DNA of 64,000 nucleotides, taken from positions 1-64,000 of the forward strand of contig JAPOVY010000012.1 in the NCBI GenBank assembly GCA_026707905.1, read 5' to 3'. Source of the stretch: Gammaproteobacteria bacterium. Its GTDB lineage: Bacteria > Pseudomonadota > Gammaproteobacteria > Pseudomonadales > Azotimanducaceae. A program made the position numbers and the translations under genes. The notes under the pieces were generated by a model. The model made no database searches, was not told where the DNA came from, and saw only the letters and a program-made list of their open reading frames with translations. This document shows, piece after piece, positions 27,696-37,131 of the stretch (the first letter of the stretch is position 1; each line of letters begins with the position of its first letter).

Positions 27696-28259
27696 TTAGT
27701 CTAAATAGTCAATCAGTAGGACGACAGTCTTAACACCCCGTACGTATTTGACGACGTCAGCTGCGGCGGCGCCTACTGCGCGCGGCGTGATCCCAATCAG
27801 GTAAACCGAACCTTTGTGAGCATACAGATAGATTTCCTGCGCACGCGTTTGTGGATCGTTTAACAGCGCAAGACGAGCCGACGTGCCAATGGTTCGATCA
27901 CGGTTCGCTTCACCGACGGTTCGCAGTTCGCCTACGTACAGCTCGTTTTGAATGCTACGCACGTGTCTAAAGTCGCCAGCGATGTCTGACACTAGCTCTT
28001 TGTGAGCTTGTTCTTGGACGGAACCGATGAGGAACACCCGACCGTCAAGCACTATCGTATTTACTTGATAGGGCAGCTGTTTACTTCGGAATTCGTCGCG
28101 AATCGCGAACCTAATGGCTTCCGTCAAAAGTTCGTCGTCAAGTATCTGTCCAGGTGTGAGACGCGACTCAATGGTTGGCGCGCTTGTGTTGCATGCCATT
28201 AACAAAGCGCACAGTACGGCGCATATCGTTACAAGCGCAAATCTCAAGCGAAATTTCAT
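27696..28259 (-). CDS. BON-domain outer-membrane lipoprotein (DolP/YraP-like)
   Basis: A 187-residue protein with a lipoprotein signal ending LLMACNTS (lipobox LMAC) and two BON domains (about 45-110 and 120-187) with VFLIGSVQEQ and VYLIGITP. This matches DolP, which maintains outer-membrane integrity and localises to the division site. Its ATG overlaps the stop of lpoA (ATGA on the minus strand), as expected for the lpoA-dolP operon, but diaA and yraN, usually between them, are missing. Confidence 0.85.
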   Translation of the reverse strand: MKFRLRFALVTICAVLCALLMACNTSAPTIESRLTPGQILDDELLTEAIRFAIRDEFRSKQLPYQVNTIVLDGRVFLIGSVQEQAHKELVSDIAGDFRHVRSIQNELYVGELRTVGEANRDRTIGTSARLALLNDPQTRAQEIYLYAHKGSVYLIGITPRAVGAAAADVVKYVRGVKTVVLLIDYLD

Positions 28260-30088
28260 AGATAAGGATTTCTAGTTTGTTGTTGCTGTACGTCGTGAAG
28301 AGGGATCAATTTCTGGTCCTGCACAACGCCCCAAAACGGGAGTCGCCTGAAATTACCCGTGGATTCCAGACGGTATCTGCTACCGTTACCTGCGATGTTT
28401 TTTGACACTTTCACTTCAGACCAAAAGTTGCTAAATCGGTAAGCATCGATTCCTAGTGCATAGAAAGATGCCATATTCGGGTTCGAATCAAAATACTCAC
28501 TTACGGTATTAGCGAGTTCTGAATCGTAGATCCGCCATGTATCCGTAGTAAATTGAACACCGTTGGCCAAATCCGTGAGTTTCCCTCTAACGGCGGAATC
28601 CGTAACGTAGATGTCCAGTGGTCGATCTGCATGGAAGCGCAGTGATTCGAGCACCGCTTCTAATTGGCTTGAATTAATGAAGGCGACGATGCTGTTTATC
28701 TCCTTGTTCATGCGGGGTTGAAACTCAAGTGGAAACTGTACAAGTGATTCAATCTCCTCACGTCTCTGCTCGCTCTCTTCGATTCCGATCGTCGCGCCGA
28801 TGTCCTCTGTCAACTGCTCGAATTCGCTGATTCGATTGACGGCGATCACGCGCGTTGGCGATGCGATATTGAGTTCGAATTCTGCTCGTGCGCGAATCAT
28901 CCAAGGTTCATTGCCGTAGACTACGACACACCGCACTTGATCGCGTTTTGACAACGATTGCGCCATCTTCAGTGCTTCGTCTTCAATTGCCCATGCCAGA
29001 TATCGCACCGAGTCTGGTCGCGAGTTGTCAAAGGAATTAGGTGCGTTGAGCATCAATATTGACCCAGGTAATGCGCGGACAGCTCGAACTGAATCTACGG
29101 CATCTTTAGAGAGAGGTCCAACGACGTGATCTGCGCCGCCCGCAAATGCGTCGAGGATCAACTGCTCGGGATCCTTTCCGACGGTGTCGTAAAACTCGAA
29201 TTCAGGTAGTGAACGTTGGTCGACTCGTTGTTTGTCGACCATATATGCAAGCATCCAACCGTCGCGAATACCTCGCGCGGCTTGAGCATACGCATCCGAA
29301 CCAGATTGTGGCAAGAGAATCGCAATACGTTTGGGCAGTTGATCGCCGTGTTGAAAACGGTTCTGCAACCAGACAGCGCTTTCGTGCTGAGGTCGCCGAC
29401 GCGCCCAATCGTCAAACGCGACGCGCCATGAGGCGAAACTTAGGCTGTTGTTAAAGAGGCTAGCGATCTCAAGCCATCCTCGAAGATTTGGATTATCGAC
29501 TCGATTCTGAAGGTCTGTTAGGTGTTGGTACGGTATACCTACAAGTAGATCCCACAGTAGCCGATTCAATCGGAGCTGACGGTTCGGATCCGTACTACTG
29601 GCAAGCTCTTTGGCAGCCATAAGAGCGATGATCGAGGCTTCGTCACGGTCCGTTTGCTGAAGAAAACGTGACCACAGTTCTAACGCGTCTAGGCGCTGCG
29701 TTTGGGTATTAGGTTGTAGGTTGTGCACAAGTTGGCTCACATCACGACCTATATCCAACGTGAAGTGAGCGCTGAGAAGCGCGATTAGAAAACGGCCGTT
29801 ACTTGACAGCACTTCAAGTTCGTCAGGATGATCACGAATGATGTTGACGATCTCACGTGCGCTGTCGGCCTCGCCCGAACGGTAGTGATCCATTGCGAGC
29901 GTTAAGTAGCGGTCAGGTTCGCGCAGGATCGTGTTTACGTTGAGTGCATCTGACGTCGGCTTATGAACTTCGACCGGCGGACGTTCGGTGACTTCAGGCG
30001 CAAGTTCGCTACAGTTCGCTAAGCACAATACAATCAAACATGCTATACACACCCGCAGCGTAATGAGCGACCAAGGTACGCTGTTCAT
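28256..30088 (-). CDS. lpoA: LpoA, outer-membrane activator of PBP1A
   Basis: About 610 residues. A signal peptide ends in CLANC (lipobox LANC), followed by a helical TPR-like N-terminal half and a C-terminal periplasmic-binding-type domain starting KRIAILLPQSGSDAYAQAARGIRDGW. LpoA stimulates the peptidoglycan polymerase PBP1A from the outer membrane. The frame is open to 30283, but the signal peptide indicates the ATG at 30088; a GTG at 30052 would also leave a short signal. With the ATG, the first 26 bases overlap the start of the divergent rsmI gene. Confidence 0.9.
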   Translation of the reverse strand: MNSVPWSLITLRVCIACLIVLCLANCSELAPEVTERPPVEVHKPTSDALNVNTILREPDRYLTLAMDHYRSGEADSAREIVNIIRDHPDELEVLSSNGRFLIALLSAHFTLDIGRDVSQLVHNLQPNTQTQRLDALELWSRFLQQTDRDEASIIALMAAKELASSTDPNRQLRLNRLLWDLLVGIPYQHLTDLQNRVDNPNLRGWLEIASLFNNSLSFASWRVAFDDWARRRPQHESAVWLQNRFQHGDQLPKRIAILLPQSGSDAYAQAARGIRDGWMLAYMVDKQRVDQRSLPEFEFYDTVGKDPEQLILDAFAGGADHVVGPLSKDAVDSVRAVRALPGSILMLNAPNSFDNSRPDSVRYLAWAIEDEALKMAQSLSKRDQVRCVVVYGNEPWMIRARAEFELNIASPTRVIAVNRISEFEQLTEDIGATIGIEESEQRREEIESLVQFPLEFQPRMNKEINSIVAFINSSQLEAVLESLRFHADRPLDIYVTDSAVRGKLTDLANGVQFTTDTWRIYDSELANTVSEYFDSNPNMASFYALGIDAYRFSNFWSEVKVSKNIAGNGSRYRLESTGNFRRLPFWGVVQDQKLIPLHDVQQQQTRNPYL

Positions 30089-30911
30089 CGTGGCGACACC
30101 AATCGGAAATGTCGGTGACATTACCGATCGAGCGCGAGCAGTTCTGAACAAGACAGATTTCATTGCATGTGAAGACACTCGCCGAGCGAGCAAATTACTG
30201 CGTCTACTCTCGATAGATCCAAAAACCAAGTCACTTCGCAGCTTCAATGTTCTGAACGAAAACGACCTTACCGCGAAAATCATAGCTAGTCTAACGCGTG
30301 GTCAAGATGTTGCGCTCATTTCCGACGCAGGGACGCCTCTACTCTCGGATCCGGGTTTACCGTTACTTAAGGAGGCGATTGATCGTGGGGTAGCCGTGGT
30401 GCCGGTACCAGGTCCCAGTGCGCTGACGGCATGTCTTTCTGTATGTCCTTTGCCGATGCACGACTTCCGCTTCGTTGGATTCATCGAGAGGAAAAGGTCG
30501 CAGAAAAAGGCGCTCCTCAGTGAATTGCTTCAGCAGTCGATTCCAGTAGTCTGTTTCGAATCGCCTAAGCGTTTGCTTGATACGCTCCGAGTGATGAGTG
30601 AATTAGGCGCTGGTGGACGGATGATGTTTGTTGCTCGAGAACTCACGAAACTTCATGAGGAGCAATGCTTCGATTCCGTTAATAACTTGATCGAGAACTT
30701 TGAGGCGCGTGAACGAATACTCGGAGAATTTGTGCTTGTCATCGCGCCTTTAGAAGAACCGCGGCAACTTGACGTCGACCGATTGGTCGAGATCTTGTCA
30801 AAAGAACCCATTCCTGCGAGCTCGTCAGCCCGATTACTTGCGAAACTAAGCGGGATTTCAAGGCAAGAAGCGTATCGAAGACTAACCTCAAGCACACTGC
30901 AAGATGACTAG
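30063..30911 (+). CDS. rsmI: 16S rRNA 2'-O-ribose C1402 methyltransferase
   Basis: A 282-residue tetrapyrrole-methylase-fold protein with LFIVATPIGNVGDIT, ACEDTRRASKLL, ALISDAGTPLLSDPG, VPVPGPSAL and FESPKRLLDTL, all hallmarks of RsmI. It methylates C1402 of 16S rRNA in the decoding site. The ATG at 30063 fits the family N-terminus; an in-frame start at 29988 lies inside lpoA. It is followed within 10 bases by the RNase P RNA, the order seen in Pseudomonas. Confidence 0.93.
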   Translation: MSDQGTLFIVATPIGNVGDITDRARAVLNKTDFIACEDTRRASKLLRLLSIDPKTKSLRSFNVLNENDLTAKIIASLTRGQDVALISDAGTPLLSDPGLPLLKEAIDRGVAVVPVPGPSALTACLSVCPLPMHDFRFVGFIERKRSQKKALLSELLQQSIPVVCFESPKRLLDTLRVMSELGAGGRMMFVARELTKLHEEQCFDSVNNLIENFEARERILGEFVLVIAPLEEPRQLDVDRLVEILSKEPIPASSSARLLAKLSGISRQEAYRRLTSSTLQDD

Positions 30912-30920
30912 CATTAGTGC

Positions 30921-31263
30921 GGGGAGTCAACCAAGCAATCGCCGGTGCCAATTGGCGCGGGAGGAAAGTCCGGGCACTACAGGACACGGTGCCAGGTAAC
31001 GCCTGGGGAGCGTAAGCTCACGGCTAGTGCAACAGAAAATACACCGCTCGATTCTTTGAGTAAGGGTGAAATGGTGCGGTAAGAGCGCACCGCGAGACTG
31101 GTAACAGGATCGGCAAGGTAAACCCCACCGAGTGCAAGGCTGAATAGGAACCAACGGCGTGGTCCGCGTCGGTTCGGGTAAGCTGCTAATGGAAGTGTAC
31201 GGCGACGTGCGCTCTAGATGAATGATTGCTCTCGACAGAACCCGGCTTATCGGTTGACTCCCT
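30921..31263 (+). ncRNA. rnpB: RNase P RNA, bacterial type A
   Basis: The ends pair as P1: GGGAGTCAACC (30922-30932) with GGTTGACTCCC (31252-31262). Conserved core blocks are present: GAGGAAAGTCCGGGC, ACAGGACACGGTGCCAGGTAA, CAACAGAAA, GGGTGAAATGGTGCGG, and near the 3' end GACAGAACCCGGCTTAT. The RNA cleaves 5' leaders from pre-tRNAs together with RnpA. It sits between rsmI and rsmH, as in related genomes. The ends are accurate to a few bases. Confidence 0.95.
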
Positions 31264-31703
31264 ATCATGTCTGTGAATACGTTGCTTCGCGAGCGCTCGT
31301 TGATGGAGGCGATTTACGAAAACAGTCTAACTATATGATTTCATTACCTATTTTGAGTTAAGGTAGGGCGAAACCACGTAAGACAATCATCGCTTAACAT
31401 CGTTTAATTCGTCGTATAATCAAATTTGCATGAAACTTCTCGCGACAGCGAGAGTCGAGTGCGTCGTATGCCTATCCATGGAGGGAGGGTTAACCCACGG
31501 CGTTCGTGTTGAAGGCCGTGCGTACGGACTCAAGAATGGAGTCGAAAGCGTCCGCGACGTCGGCGGACTCCTTTGGTCGTTCCCGTTTTATTAAGCGAAA
31601 CGACAAGGTACCGTACCGCGTACCTTCTGAACACCAACACGCCGTAGCCAATTCTCGCCTATCTCTCCTTGCTGGGGATTCGACGCCAAATCCAATACGT
31701 GTC
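31264..31703. other. leader region upstream of dcw cluster
   Basis: This stretch holds the likely dcw promoter (31394-31420) and a small hairpin (TCTCGC/GCGAGA at 31438-31453). mraZ, which normally occupies this place, is not present in any frame. The rsmH frame is open upstream to a GTG at 31506, which would add a basic, Ser-rich extension of 66 residues. A separate open frame of 53 codons begins at the ATG at 31430, but nothing supports its translation. A purine-rich GGAGGGAGGG lies near 31481-31490. Confidence 0.5.
31394..31420 (+). promoter_or_regulatory. sigma-70-like promoter for dcw cluster
   Basis: A perfect -10 TATAAT at 31415-31420 has TTAACA (one mismatch to TTGACA) at 31394-31399 with a 15-base spacer, slightly short. 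It is the best promoter-like element in the gap between rnpB and rsmH and faces the cluster. Confidence 0.5.
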
Positions 31704-32627
31704 GTGAATAAACCACAGTCACAAGAAACTCACGAACCAGTTCTCGCACAAGATTTAGTGCGAGCTGTCGTCACCGATACGAGCGGTATATACGTCGACG
31801 CGACATTTGGCAGAGGGGGGCATTCGAAGGCGATTCTCGACCAGTTGAGTGATACTGGGAGATTGATTGCCATTGATCGCGACACAGACGCCGAAGCTTC
31901 GGCTCTCGAGATCGAACAACGTGATGCGCGTTTCAAGTTTGCGAATTCACGATTTAGCGAGCTGAGAAAGGTGCTTGACGCGATGGTGATCCGCAGCATC
32001 GATGGGGTCTGTTTCGATGTCGGCGTCTCGACGCCGCAACTCAAAAACGCTGACAGAGGGTTCGCTTTTGACCTTGATGGACCCTTGGACATGCGAATGG
32101 GGAAAGGATCGGGGTCATCTGCTTCGGACTGGATTAATACAGTGGCTGTCGCGGATTTGACCAAAGTATTGAAGCTGTATGGCGACGTTCGAGCCGCGCG
32201 TTCTATAGCCCGACAGATTGTGTCAAGGCGACCGCTAGAAACCACATTTGACTTAGTCGGTGCGATCAGAGCGGCATCACGGTCGGGTACTACGTCTGCA
32301 AAGATCCTAGCACAGGTATTCCAGGCGATCCGAATCTATATCAACGATGAGTTGAACGAGCTCCAGGCTGGTCTATCTGAGGCTTTTGAAGCGCTCGGTT
32401 GCGGCGGTCGGCTTGCGGTTATTTCGTTTCATAGCATCGAACATCGACTCGTTCGCGACGTGTTTCAGTCGCTCGTTCGTCCTTCGGCGCCAAGAGGACT
32501 ACCAGTTCGTGATGAGGACGCACGCGCTCAAGTTGTCTTAAAAAACGTCAGACCACACTACTCAGAGAGACAAGCCAATCCGGCTTCCCGAAGTGCGATG
32601 CTGCAAGCTATTGAGAAAACAAGGTAA
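31704..32627 (+). CDS. rsmH: 16S rRNA m4C1402 methyltransferase
   Basis: About 307 residues from the GTG at 31704. It shows the RsmH motifs THEPVL, VDATFGRGGHS, LIAIDRDTDA, DLGVSTPQ-type DVGVSTPQLKNADRGFAF, DMRM, AVISFHSIEHRLV and the C-terminal SRSAMLQAIE. It methylates N4 of C1402 in 16S rRNA, the same nucleotide as RsmI encoded just upstream. The frame extends to a GTG at 31506, but the extra residues are not family-like. No clear Shine-Dalgarno precedes 31704, so the start is uncertain. Confidence 0.9.
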   Translation: MNKPQSQETHEPVLAQDLVRAVVTDTSGIYVDATFGRGGHSKAILDQLSDTGRLIAIDRDTDAEASALEIEQRDARFKFANSRFSELRKVLDAMVIRSIDGVCFDVGVSTPQLKNADRGFAFDLDGPLDMRMGKGSGSSASDWINTVAVADLTKVLKLYGDVRAARSIARQIVSRRPLETTFDLVGAIRAASRSGTTSAKILAQVFQAIRIYINDELNELQAGLSEAFEALGCGGRLAVISFHSIEHRLVRDVFQSLVRPSAPRGLPVRDEDARAQVVLKNVRPHYSERQANPASRSAMLQAIEKTR

Positions 32628-32633
32628 GCACGC

Positions 32634-32936
32634 GTGAAGAAGAAAAAAACTATGCGCGGAAACCGCTTCGGTCGTCACATTTTGATCGTCACCTTGATTG
32701 TGGCTACGTTAATCAGTGGATTGTTGATCGTGCGTCAGTCGTTCCTTCGGCTTGACACCTACACGCAGTTAACTGAGCTACGTCTGCAGCAGGATCGAGA
32801 ACTCAGTGAACATTCTCGATTGTTGATCGAAAAGGAGAGCCTCTCCTCCTACGCCATAGTACAAGAAGAAGCACAGTCTGACGGTATGGTGTACCCCGTA
32901 GAGCTGGTGAAACCAGCCGAAGGTAGCGCGCCGTGA
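32634..32936 (+). CDS. ftsL: cell division protein FtsL
   Basis: A 100-residue bitopic protein: basic N-terminus (KKKKTMRGNRFGR), one membrane span (about 15-37) and a periplasmic coiled coil (TQLTELRLQQDRELSEHSRLLIEKE) with a conserved-type tail. It joins FtsB and FtsQ to activate FtsWI. It starts with GTG six bases after rsmH, and its stop overlaps the GTG start of ftsI by four bases (GTGA). Confidence 0.85.
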   Translation: MKKKKTMRGNRFGRHILIVTLIVATLISGLLIVRQSFLRLDTYTQLTELRLQQDRELSEHSRLLIEKESLSSYAIVQEEAQSDGMVYPVELVKPAEGSAP

Positions 32937-34627
32937 ACGAACGCCGCCATCGGACAGCGATTGTGTGCTTTGCGTTGGTTAGCGCACTACTGGTCGGCCA
33001 GATGTCGTATATCGTCGTTGTTGAACGTTACTTTCTTCAAGACCAAAGCAAGATGCAATCTGAGCGGCTACAGAAAATCCCTGTACACCGCGGCATGATC
33101 TACGATCGCCTCGGCGAACCAATGGCAATCAGTACACCAGTTATCGCGGTTACGGTGAATCCGTCGAGGATTGAATGGACTGAGAACGAAATCGGTACCG
33201 TCGCGAGAATACTTGAAACGGATGCAACAGAACTAGGTTCCAAACTCGAAAGCAATCGGTCTCGTAGCTTTCTTTACCTCGCACGGCGCCAGACGCCTCA
33301 AAAAGCACTTGCACTTCAGCAGCTCGAGCTGGACGGTTTGGACATTCAGACCGAATATCGTCGTTATTACCCTTTGGGTGAAGTCGCAGCGCATCTGACT
33401 GGTTTCACGGATATCGATGAACGTGGCCTTGAAGGACTAGAAAGAGCTTTCGATACTCACCTTGACGGTGACGTTGGTACACGACGGGTCGTGAGAGACC
33501 GGGTAGGCCGGTTGATTCGAGACGTTCGATACGAGAGCTTGCCAAGGTACGGTAAGGATTTGGTGACATCGATCGATAGCCGATTGCAGTTTCTCGCATA
33601 CGCCGAACTTCAGAATGTGGTTGAGGAATATCGTGCAGAGTCCGCTTCATTGATCCTGCTCGATGTACCGACAGGAGGCGTTCTTGCGCTTGCGAATGTG
33701 CCATCCTATAACCCAAACAACACATCAGATCTTCGATGGGAGCACGTGCGAAACCGCGCGGTTACGGATCTCGTTGAACCGGGTTCAACGTTTAAGCCAT
33801 TTGTTGCGTTAGCAGCACTAGAGAGTGGCAGATATCGCGTCGAGACCGAAATTGACACCAATCCAGGTTGGGCCGTCGTTCAATCAAAAACGATTGAGGA
33901 CCCGCGTAACTATGGCGTTCTATCGCTGAGAAACGTACTCGTCAAATCTAGTCAAGTTGGATCTACACGCATTGCACTGGACTTGGACGAACAAGCGTTA
34001 CTACGGATCCACGAGCGCGTCGGATTCCATGACTATGTCTTACTCGGGTTACCTGGCGAAAGGATCGGTCAGTTATCGGGAGACGACATCTCGAAACCGC
34101 TTACGAGAGCGACGATGTCCTATGGCTACGGTTTTTCCGTGACCCTCGCTCAACTCGCTAGGTCGTATCTAACGATCGCGACCGGTGGATTACAGCGTCA
34201 GATATCCATTCTCTTGAGAGATGAATATCGTGAACCGGACTTTCGAGTGTTCGACCAGCGACATGCCCTGCAGGTACTTGACATGCTTACCGGGGTCGTT
34301 GGTCCCACGGGTACAGCTAGCAAATCGGCAATGCCTGGATTTCAGGTAGTTGGCAAAACGGGTACGGTGAGAAAGATCACAGCTAGCGGATATTCGGACC
34401 AACACCACATAACTTTGTTCGTCGGTATCGTCCCGATGAAAAACCCACAGTTTCTGGGACTGGTCATGGTCGACGGACCGAAGCCAAAGGTAGAAGGCGA
34501 AAAAGTCTCCGGGGGTTCTGTATCGGCGCCAGTCTTTAAACGAATCGCCACTCGAGCGCTGCAACTACGCGGTATACGGTCGCGTGTGACCGTAGCCGGC
34601 GGCACAGGACGAGACGATGCTGCTTGA
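32933..34627 (+). CDS. ftsI: peptidoglycan transpeptidase FtsI (PBP3)
   Basis: A 564-residue class B penicillin-binding protein: N-terminal membrane anchor (about 8-27), pedestal domain with RGMIYDRLGEPMAIS, and a transpeptidase domain with SxxK at Ser285-Lys288 (GSTFK) and KTG at Lys475. The second motif, usually SxN (SSN in E. coli PBP3), reads Ser339-Ser340-Gln341, an uncommon change of an active-site residue. The enzyme crosslinks septal peptidoglycan with FtsW. It overlaps murE by 11 bases. Confidence 0.92.
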   Translation: MNERRHRTAIVCFALVSALLVGQMSYIVVVERYFLQDQSKMQSERLQKIPVHRGMIYDRLGEPMAISTPVIAVTVNPSRIEWTENEIGTVARILETDATELGSKLESNRSRSFLYLARRQTPQKALALQQLELDGLDIQTEYRRYYPLGEVAAHLTGFTDIDERGLEGLERAFDTHLDGDVGTRRVVRDRVGRLIRDVRYESLPRYGKDLVTSIDSRLQFLAYAELQNVVEEYRAESASLILLDVPTGGVLALANVPSYNPNNTSDLRWEHVRNRAVTDLVEPGSTFKPFVALAALESGRYRVETEIDTNPGWAVVQSKTIEDPRNYGVLSLRNVLVKSSQVGSTRIALDLDEQALLRIHERVGFHDYVLLGLPGERIGQLSGDDISKPLTRATMSYGYGFSVTLAQLARSYLTIATGGLQRQISILLRDEYREPDFRVFDQRHALQVLDMLTGVVGPTGTASKSAMPGFQVVGKTGTVRKITASGYSDQHHITLFVGIVPMKNPQFLGLVMVDGPKPKVEGEKVSGGSVSAPVFKRIATRALQLRGIRSRVTVAGGTGRDDAA

Positions 34628-36047
34628 CCTTCTGTTAGACCGTCCGGATCTTCCTAGCATCGAAGTAACGGGCATGACCTCGGACTCGCGCAAAGTGCAA
34701 CCTGGTGACCTCTTCGTTGCCGTTCAAGGCGATGTGCACGACGGTCATGCGTTTATCAACGAAGCGGTTTCGAAAGGCGCGCGAGGCATACTGGCATCGC
34801 GGCCTGTGGCAAGCGACGACGGAGACGTTGTTGTGGTTTGCGATGCACGGCTAGTCGAGAACAGAAATCAACTCGCGGCACGGCTATATGGTGATCCGAG
34901 TCAGGATTTGGCATGTATCGGCGTCACGGGCACGAACGGAAAAACAAGCGTCGCATTCGGCTTGGCAGGATTGTTGCGCGCGACGGGCTTTGCTGGAACG
35001 CCGGGGTGGGGGATATTGCCAGAGATAACTCACACGGGTCTGACGACCATGGATGGCATTGATCTGCAAGCCTGCCTGGCGACGATGCGCGACCAAGGTG
35101 CACAACGCGTAGCGATGGAGGTGAGTTCTCACGCGCTGAGTCAAGATCGCATTAGCGACATTCGACTACGGGTTGGGATCTTTACCAATATCTCACGCGA
35201 TCACCTTGACTATCACGGCTCGATGTCCTCCTATCAATCCGCGAAGCGTCGAATGTTTGAGAACTTCGATCTCGAGCGAGCAGTGGTCAATAGCGACGAC
35301 GCATTTGGTCAAGAACTCAAGCAGTTATGTATGGATCGACGCATCCCGGTCACCACCTACGGCACAACGAGCTCTGCAGATGTGACATGCGAAGTGAACT
35401 CGCTGACGCTCAATGGCGCTCAAGGATTGTGGCGTACGAAATGGGGAAGTACGCCGATGCAGTTGCCAATCAAGAGCGAGTTCGGGATCGCGAATTGTGC
35501 GGCGATCCTCGCAACCTTGGTGCACTTTGGAACGGATTTGGAGTGCGCTTCGCGACAGCTCGCTAAAGTGCAATCGCCACCTGGTCGATTCGAATTCGTG
35601 GATCTCGGTTCAATGGCTCACGTCGTCATCGATTACGCACATACGCCAGACGCACTGCGTAAGACGCTAATGGCCTTACGACGCTTAAACCCAAGTGAGG
35701 TTATTTGTGTATTCGGCTGTGGCGGCGATCGGGACAAGGGCAAGCGACCGCTGATGGGAGCAGCTGCAGAAGAACTCGCAGACCATGTCGTCGTGACGAA
35801 CGACAACCCGAGAACAGAGTCTCCGCAGGAAATTGCTGACGCGGTATTGTGTGGGATGAAGAACCCGAGTTTTGCTCGTGTCGAACTAGATCGGGAATGC
35901 GCGATTCGAACTGCAATAGATGAGGCACCACCAAGCAGCATCGTGCTCATTGCGGGAAAAGGCGCTGAGGAATATCAGGACGTGATGGGTGTCAAACACC
36001 CATTTAGCGATCGCAAGACGGTCGATTGCATGCGTCGAGGAGTGTGA
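34617..36047 (+). CDS. murE: UDP-MurNAc-tripeptide synthetase (meso-DAP adding)
   Basis: A 476-residue Mur ligase with [18 protein letters not shown] loop [32 protein letters not shown] and the DNPRTE motif that marks specificity for meso-diaminopimelate. It adds the third residue to the peptidoglycan stem in the cytoplasm. It begins inside the end of ftsI and is followed directly by mraY; murF, which normally sits between them, is missing. Confidence 0.95.
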   Translation: MLLDLLLDRPDLPSIEVTGMTSDSRKVQPGDLFVAVQGDVHDGHAFINEAVSKGARGILASRPVASDDGDVVVVCDARLVENRNQLAARLYGDPSQDLACIGVTGTNGKTSVAFGLAGLLRATGFAGTPGWGILPEITHTGLTTMDGIDLQACLATMRDQGAQRVAMEVSSHALSQDRISDIRLRVGIFTNISRDHLDYHGSMSSYQSAKRRMFENFDLERAVVNSDDAFGQELKQLCMDRRIPVTTYGTTSSADVTCEVNSLTLNGAQGLWRTKWGSTPMQLPIKSEFGIANCAAILATLVHFGTDLECASRQLAKVQSPPGRFEFVDLGSMAHVVIDYAHTPDALRKTLMALRRLNPSEVICVFGCGGDRDKGKRPLMGAAAEELADHVVVTNDNPRTESPQEIADAVLCGMKNPSFARVELDRECAIRTAIDEAPPSSIVLIAGKGAEEYQDVMGVKHPFSDRKTVDCMRRGV

Positions 36048-36048
36048 A

Positions 36049-37131
36049 GTGCTACTTTGGATAACTGAGTGGCTCGCCGAACATATTTCAGTTTTCAACG
36101 TTTTCAGCTACATCACATTTCGGACGCTAGTAGCTACAGCGACAGCACTATTCATCAGTTTGTTGGTTGGCCCCTTCATGATCCGATGGCTAGAGCGTCG
36201 TCAGATCGGGGACGTGATACGCAAAGACGGTCCGGAAGGACATTTCGAGAAGGAAGGCACGCCAACCATGGGCGGCCTTCTGATTCTCATCAGCATTTTT
36301 ATATCGGCGTTGTGCTGGGTCGAGCTCGGTAACCGTCAGGTTTGGGTTGTGCTTGCAGTCTTGTTTAGTTTCGGCGTGATTGGGTTTCTCGACGATTACC
36401 TGAAGCTCTCGAAAAGGGAAAAAGGTGGACTATCTGCCAAGGTCAAGTTTTCACTGCAGATAGTGTGCGCGCTCAGCGTTGCGATCGTGTTGTATCAGAC
36501 TGCCACAAATCCTGCGGAGACGGCACTACTGGTGCCTTTCTTCAAGGAACTTTCGATTCCCCTTGGTTGGGGGTTCGTCATTCTTACGCTACTCATGATC
36601 GTAGGCATGAGTAATGCGGTCAATCTGACGGATGGTCTTGATGGTCTCGCGACGCTTCCTACTGTCATGGTCGTAGGAGCATTGGCTTTATTCGCTTATA
36701 CCGTCGGTCATTTCGAATTCGCCAGTTACCTTCAAATTCCCTATATCGAAGGTATGGGTGAAGTCGCGATCGTTTGCGGGGCGATCGTGGGCGCCGGCTT
36801 AGGTTTTCTTTGGTACAACACGTTTCCAGCGCAGATGATCATGGGAGATATTGGCGCGCTCCCATTGGGAGCCGCGCTCGGTGTCATCGGCGTATTGGTT
36901 CGTCAAGAAATCGTTTTACTGATTATGAGTGGCTTATTTGTTCTTGAGACAGCGTCCGTGATCGCACAAGTCGGGAGCTACAAACTGCGTGGAAAGCGCG
37001 TGTTGCGTATGGCGCCGATTCACCATCATTTTGAATTGAAGGGGTGGCCAGAACCGAAGGTCACCGTACGTTTCTGGATCATCACGTTCTTGCTTGTCAT
37101 GATCGGACTCGCTACATTAAAACTGAGATGA
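36049..37131 (+). CDS. mraY: phospho-MurNAc-pentapeptide translocase MraY
   Basis: With the GTG at 36049 the protein has 360 residues, as I recall for E. coli MraY. It begins [24 protein letters not shown] and contains [32 protein letters not shown] and [15 protein letters not shown]. It transfers phospho-MurNAc-pentapeptide to undecaprenyl phosphate, making lipid I. GAGGAG lies 9 bases upstream of the GTG; the longer frame from 35989 overlaps murE. It is coupled to murD through ATGA. Confidence 0.95.
   Translation: MLLWITEWLAEHISVFNVFSYITFRTLVATATALFISLLVGPFMIRWLERRQIGDVIRKDGPEGHFEKEGTPTMGGLLILISIFISALCWVELGNRQVWVVLAVLFSFGVIGFLDDYLKLSKREKGGLSAKVKFSLQIVCALSVAIVLYQTATNPAETALLVPFFKELSIPLGWGFVILTLLMIVGMSNAVNLTDGLDGLATLPTVMVVGALALFAYTVGHFEFASYLQIPYIEGMGEVAIVCGAIVGAGLGFLWYNTFPAQMIMGDIGALPLGAALGVIGVLVRQEIVLLIMSGLFVLETASVIAQVGSYKLRGKRVLRMAPIHHHFELKGWPEPKVTVRFWIITFLLVMIGLATLKLR

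Noticed and set aside
28478..28495. GGGTTCGAATC-like sequence resembling a tRNA T-arm
   Set aside because: It lies within the lpoA coding frame and has no acceptor or anticodon arms around it. I found no tRNA in the window.
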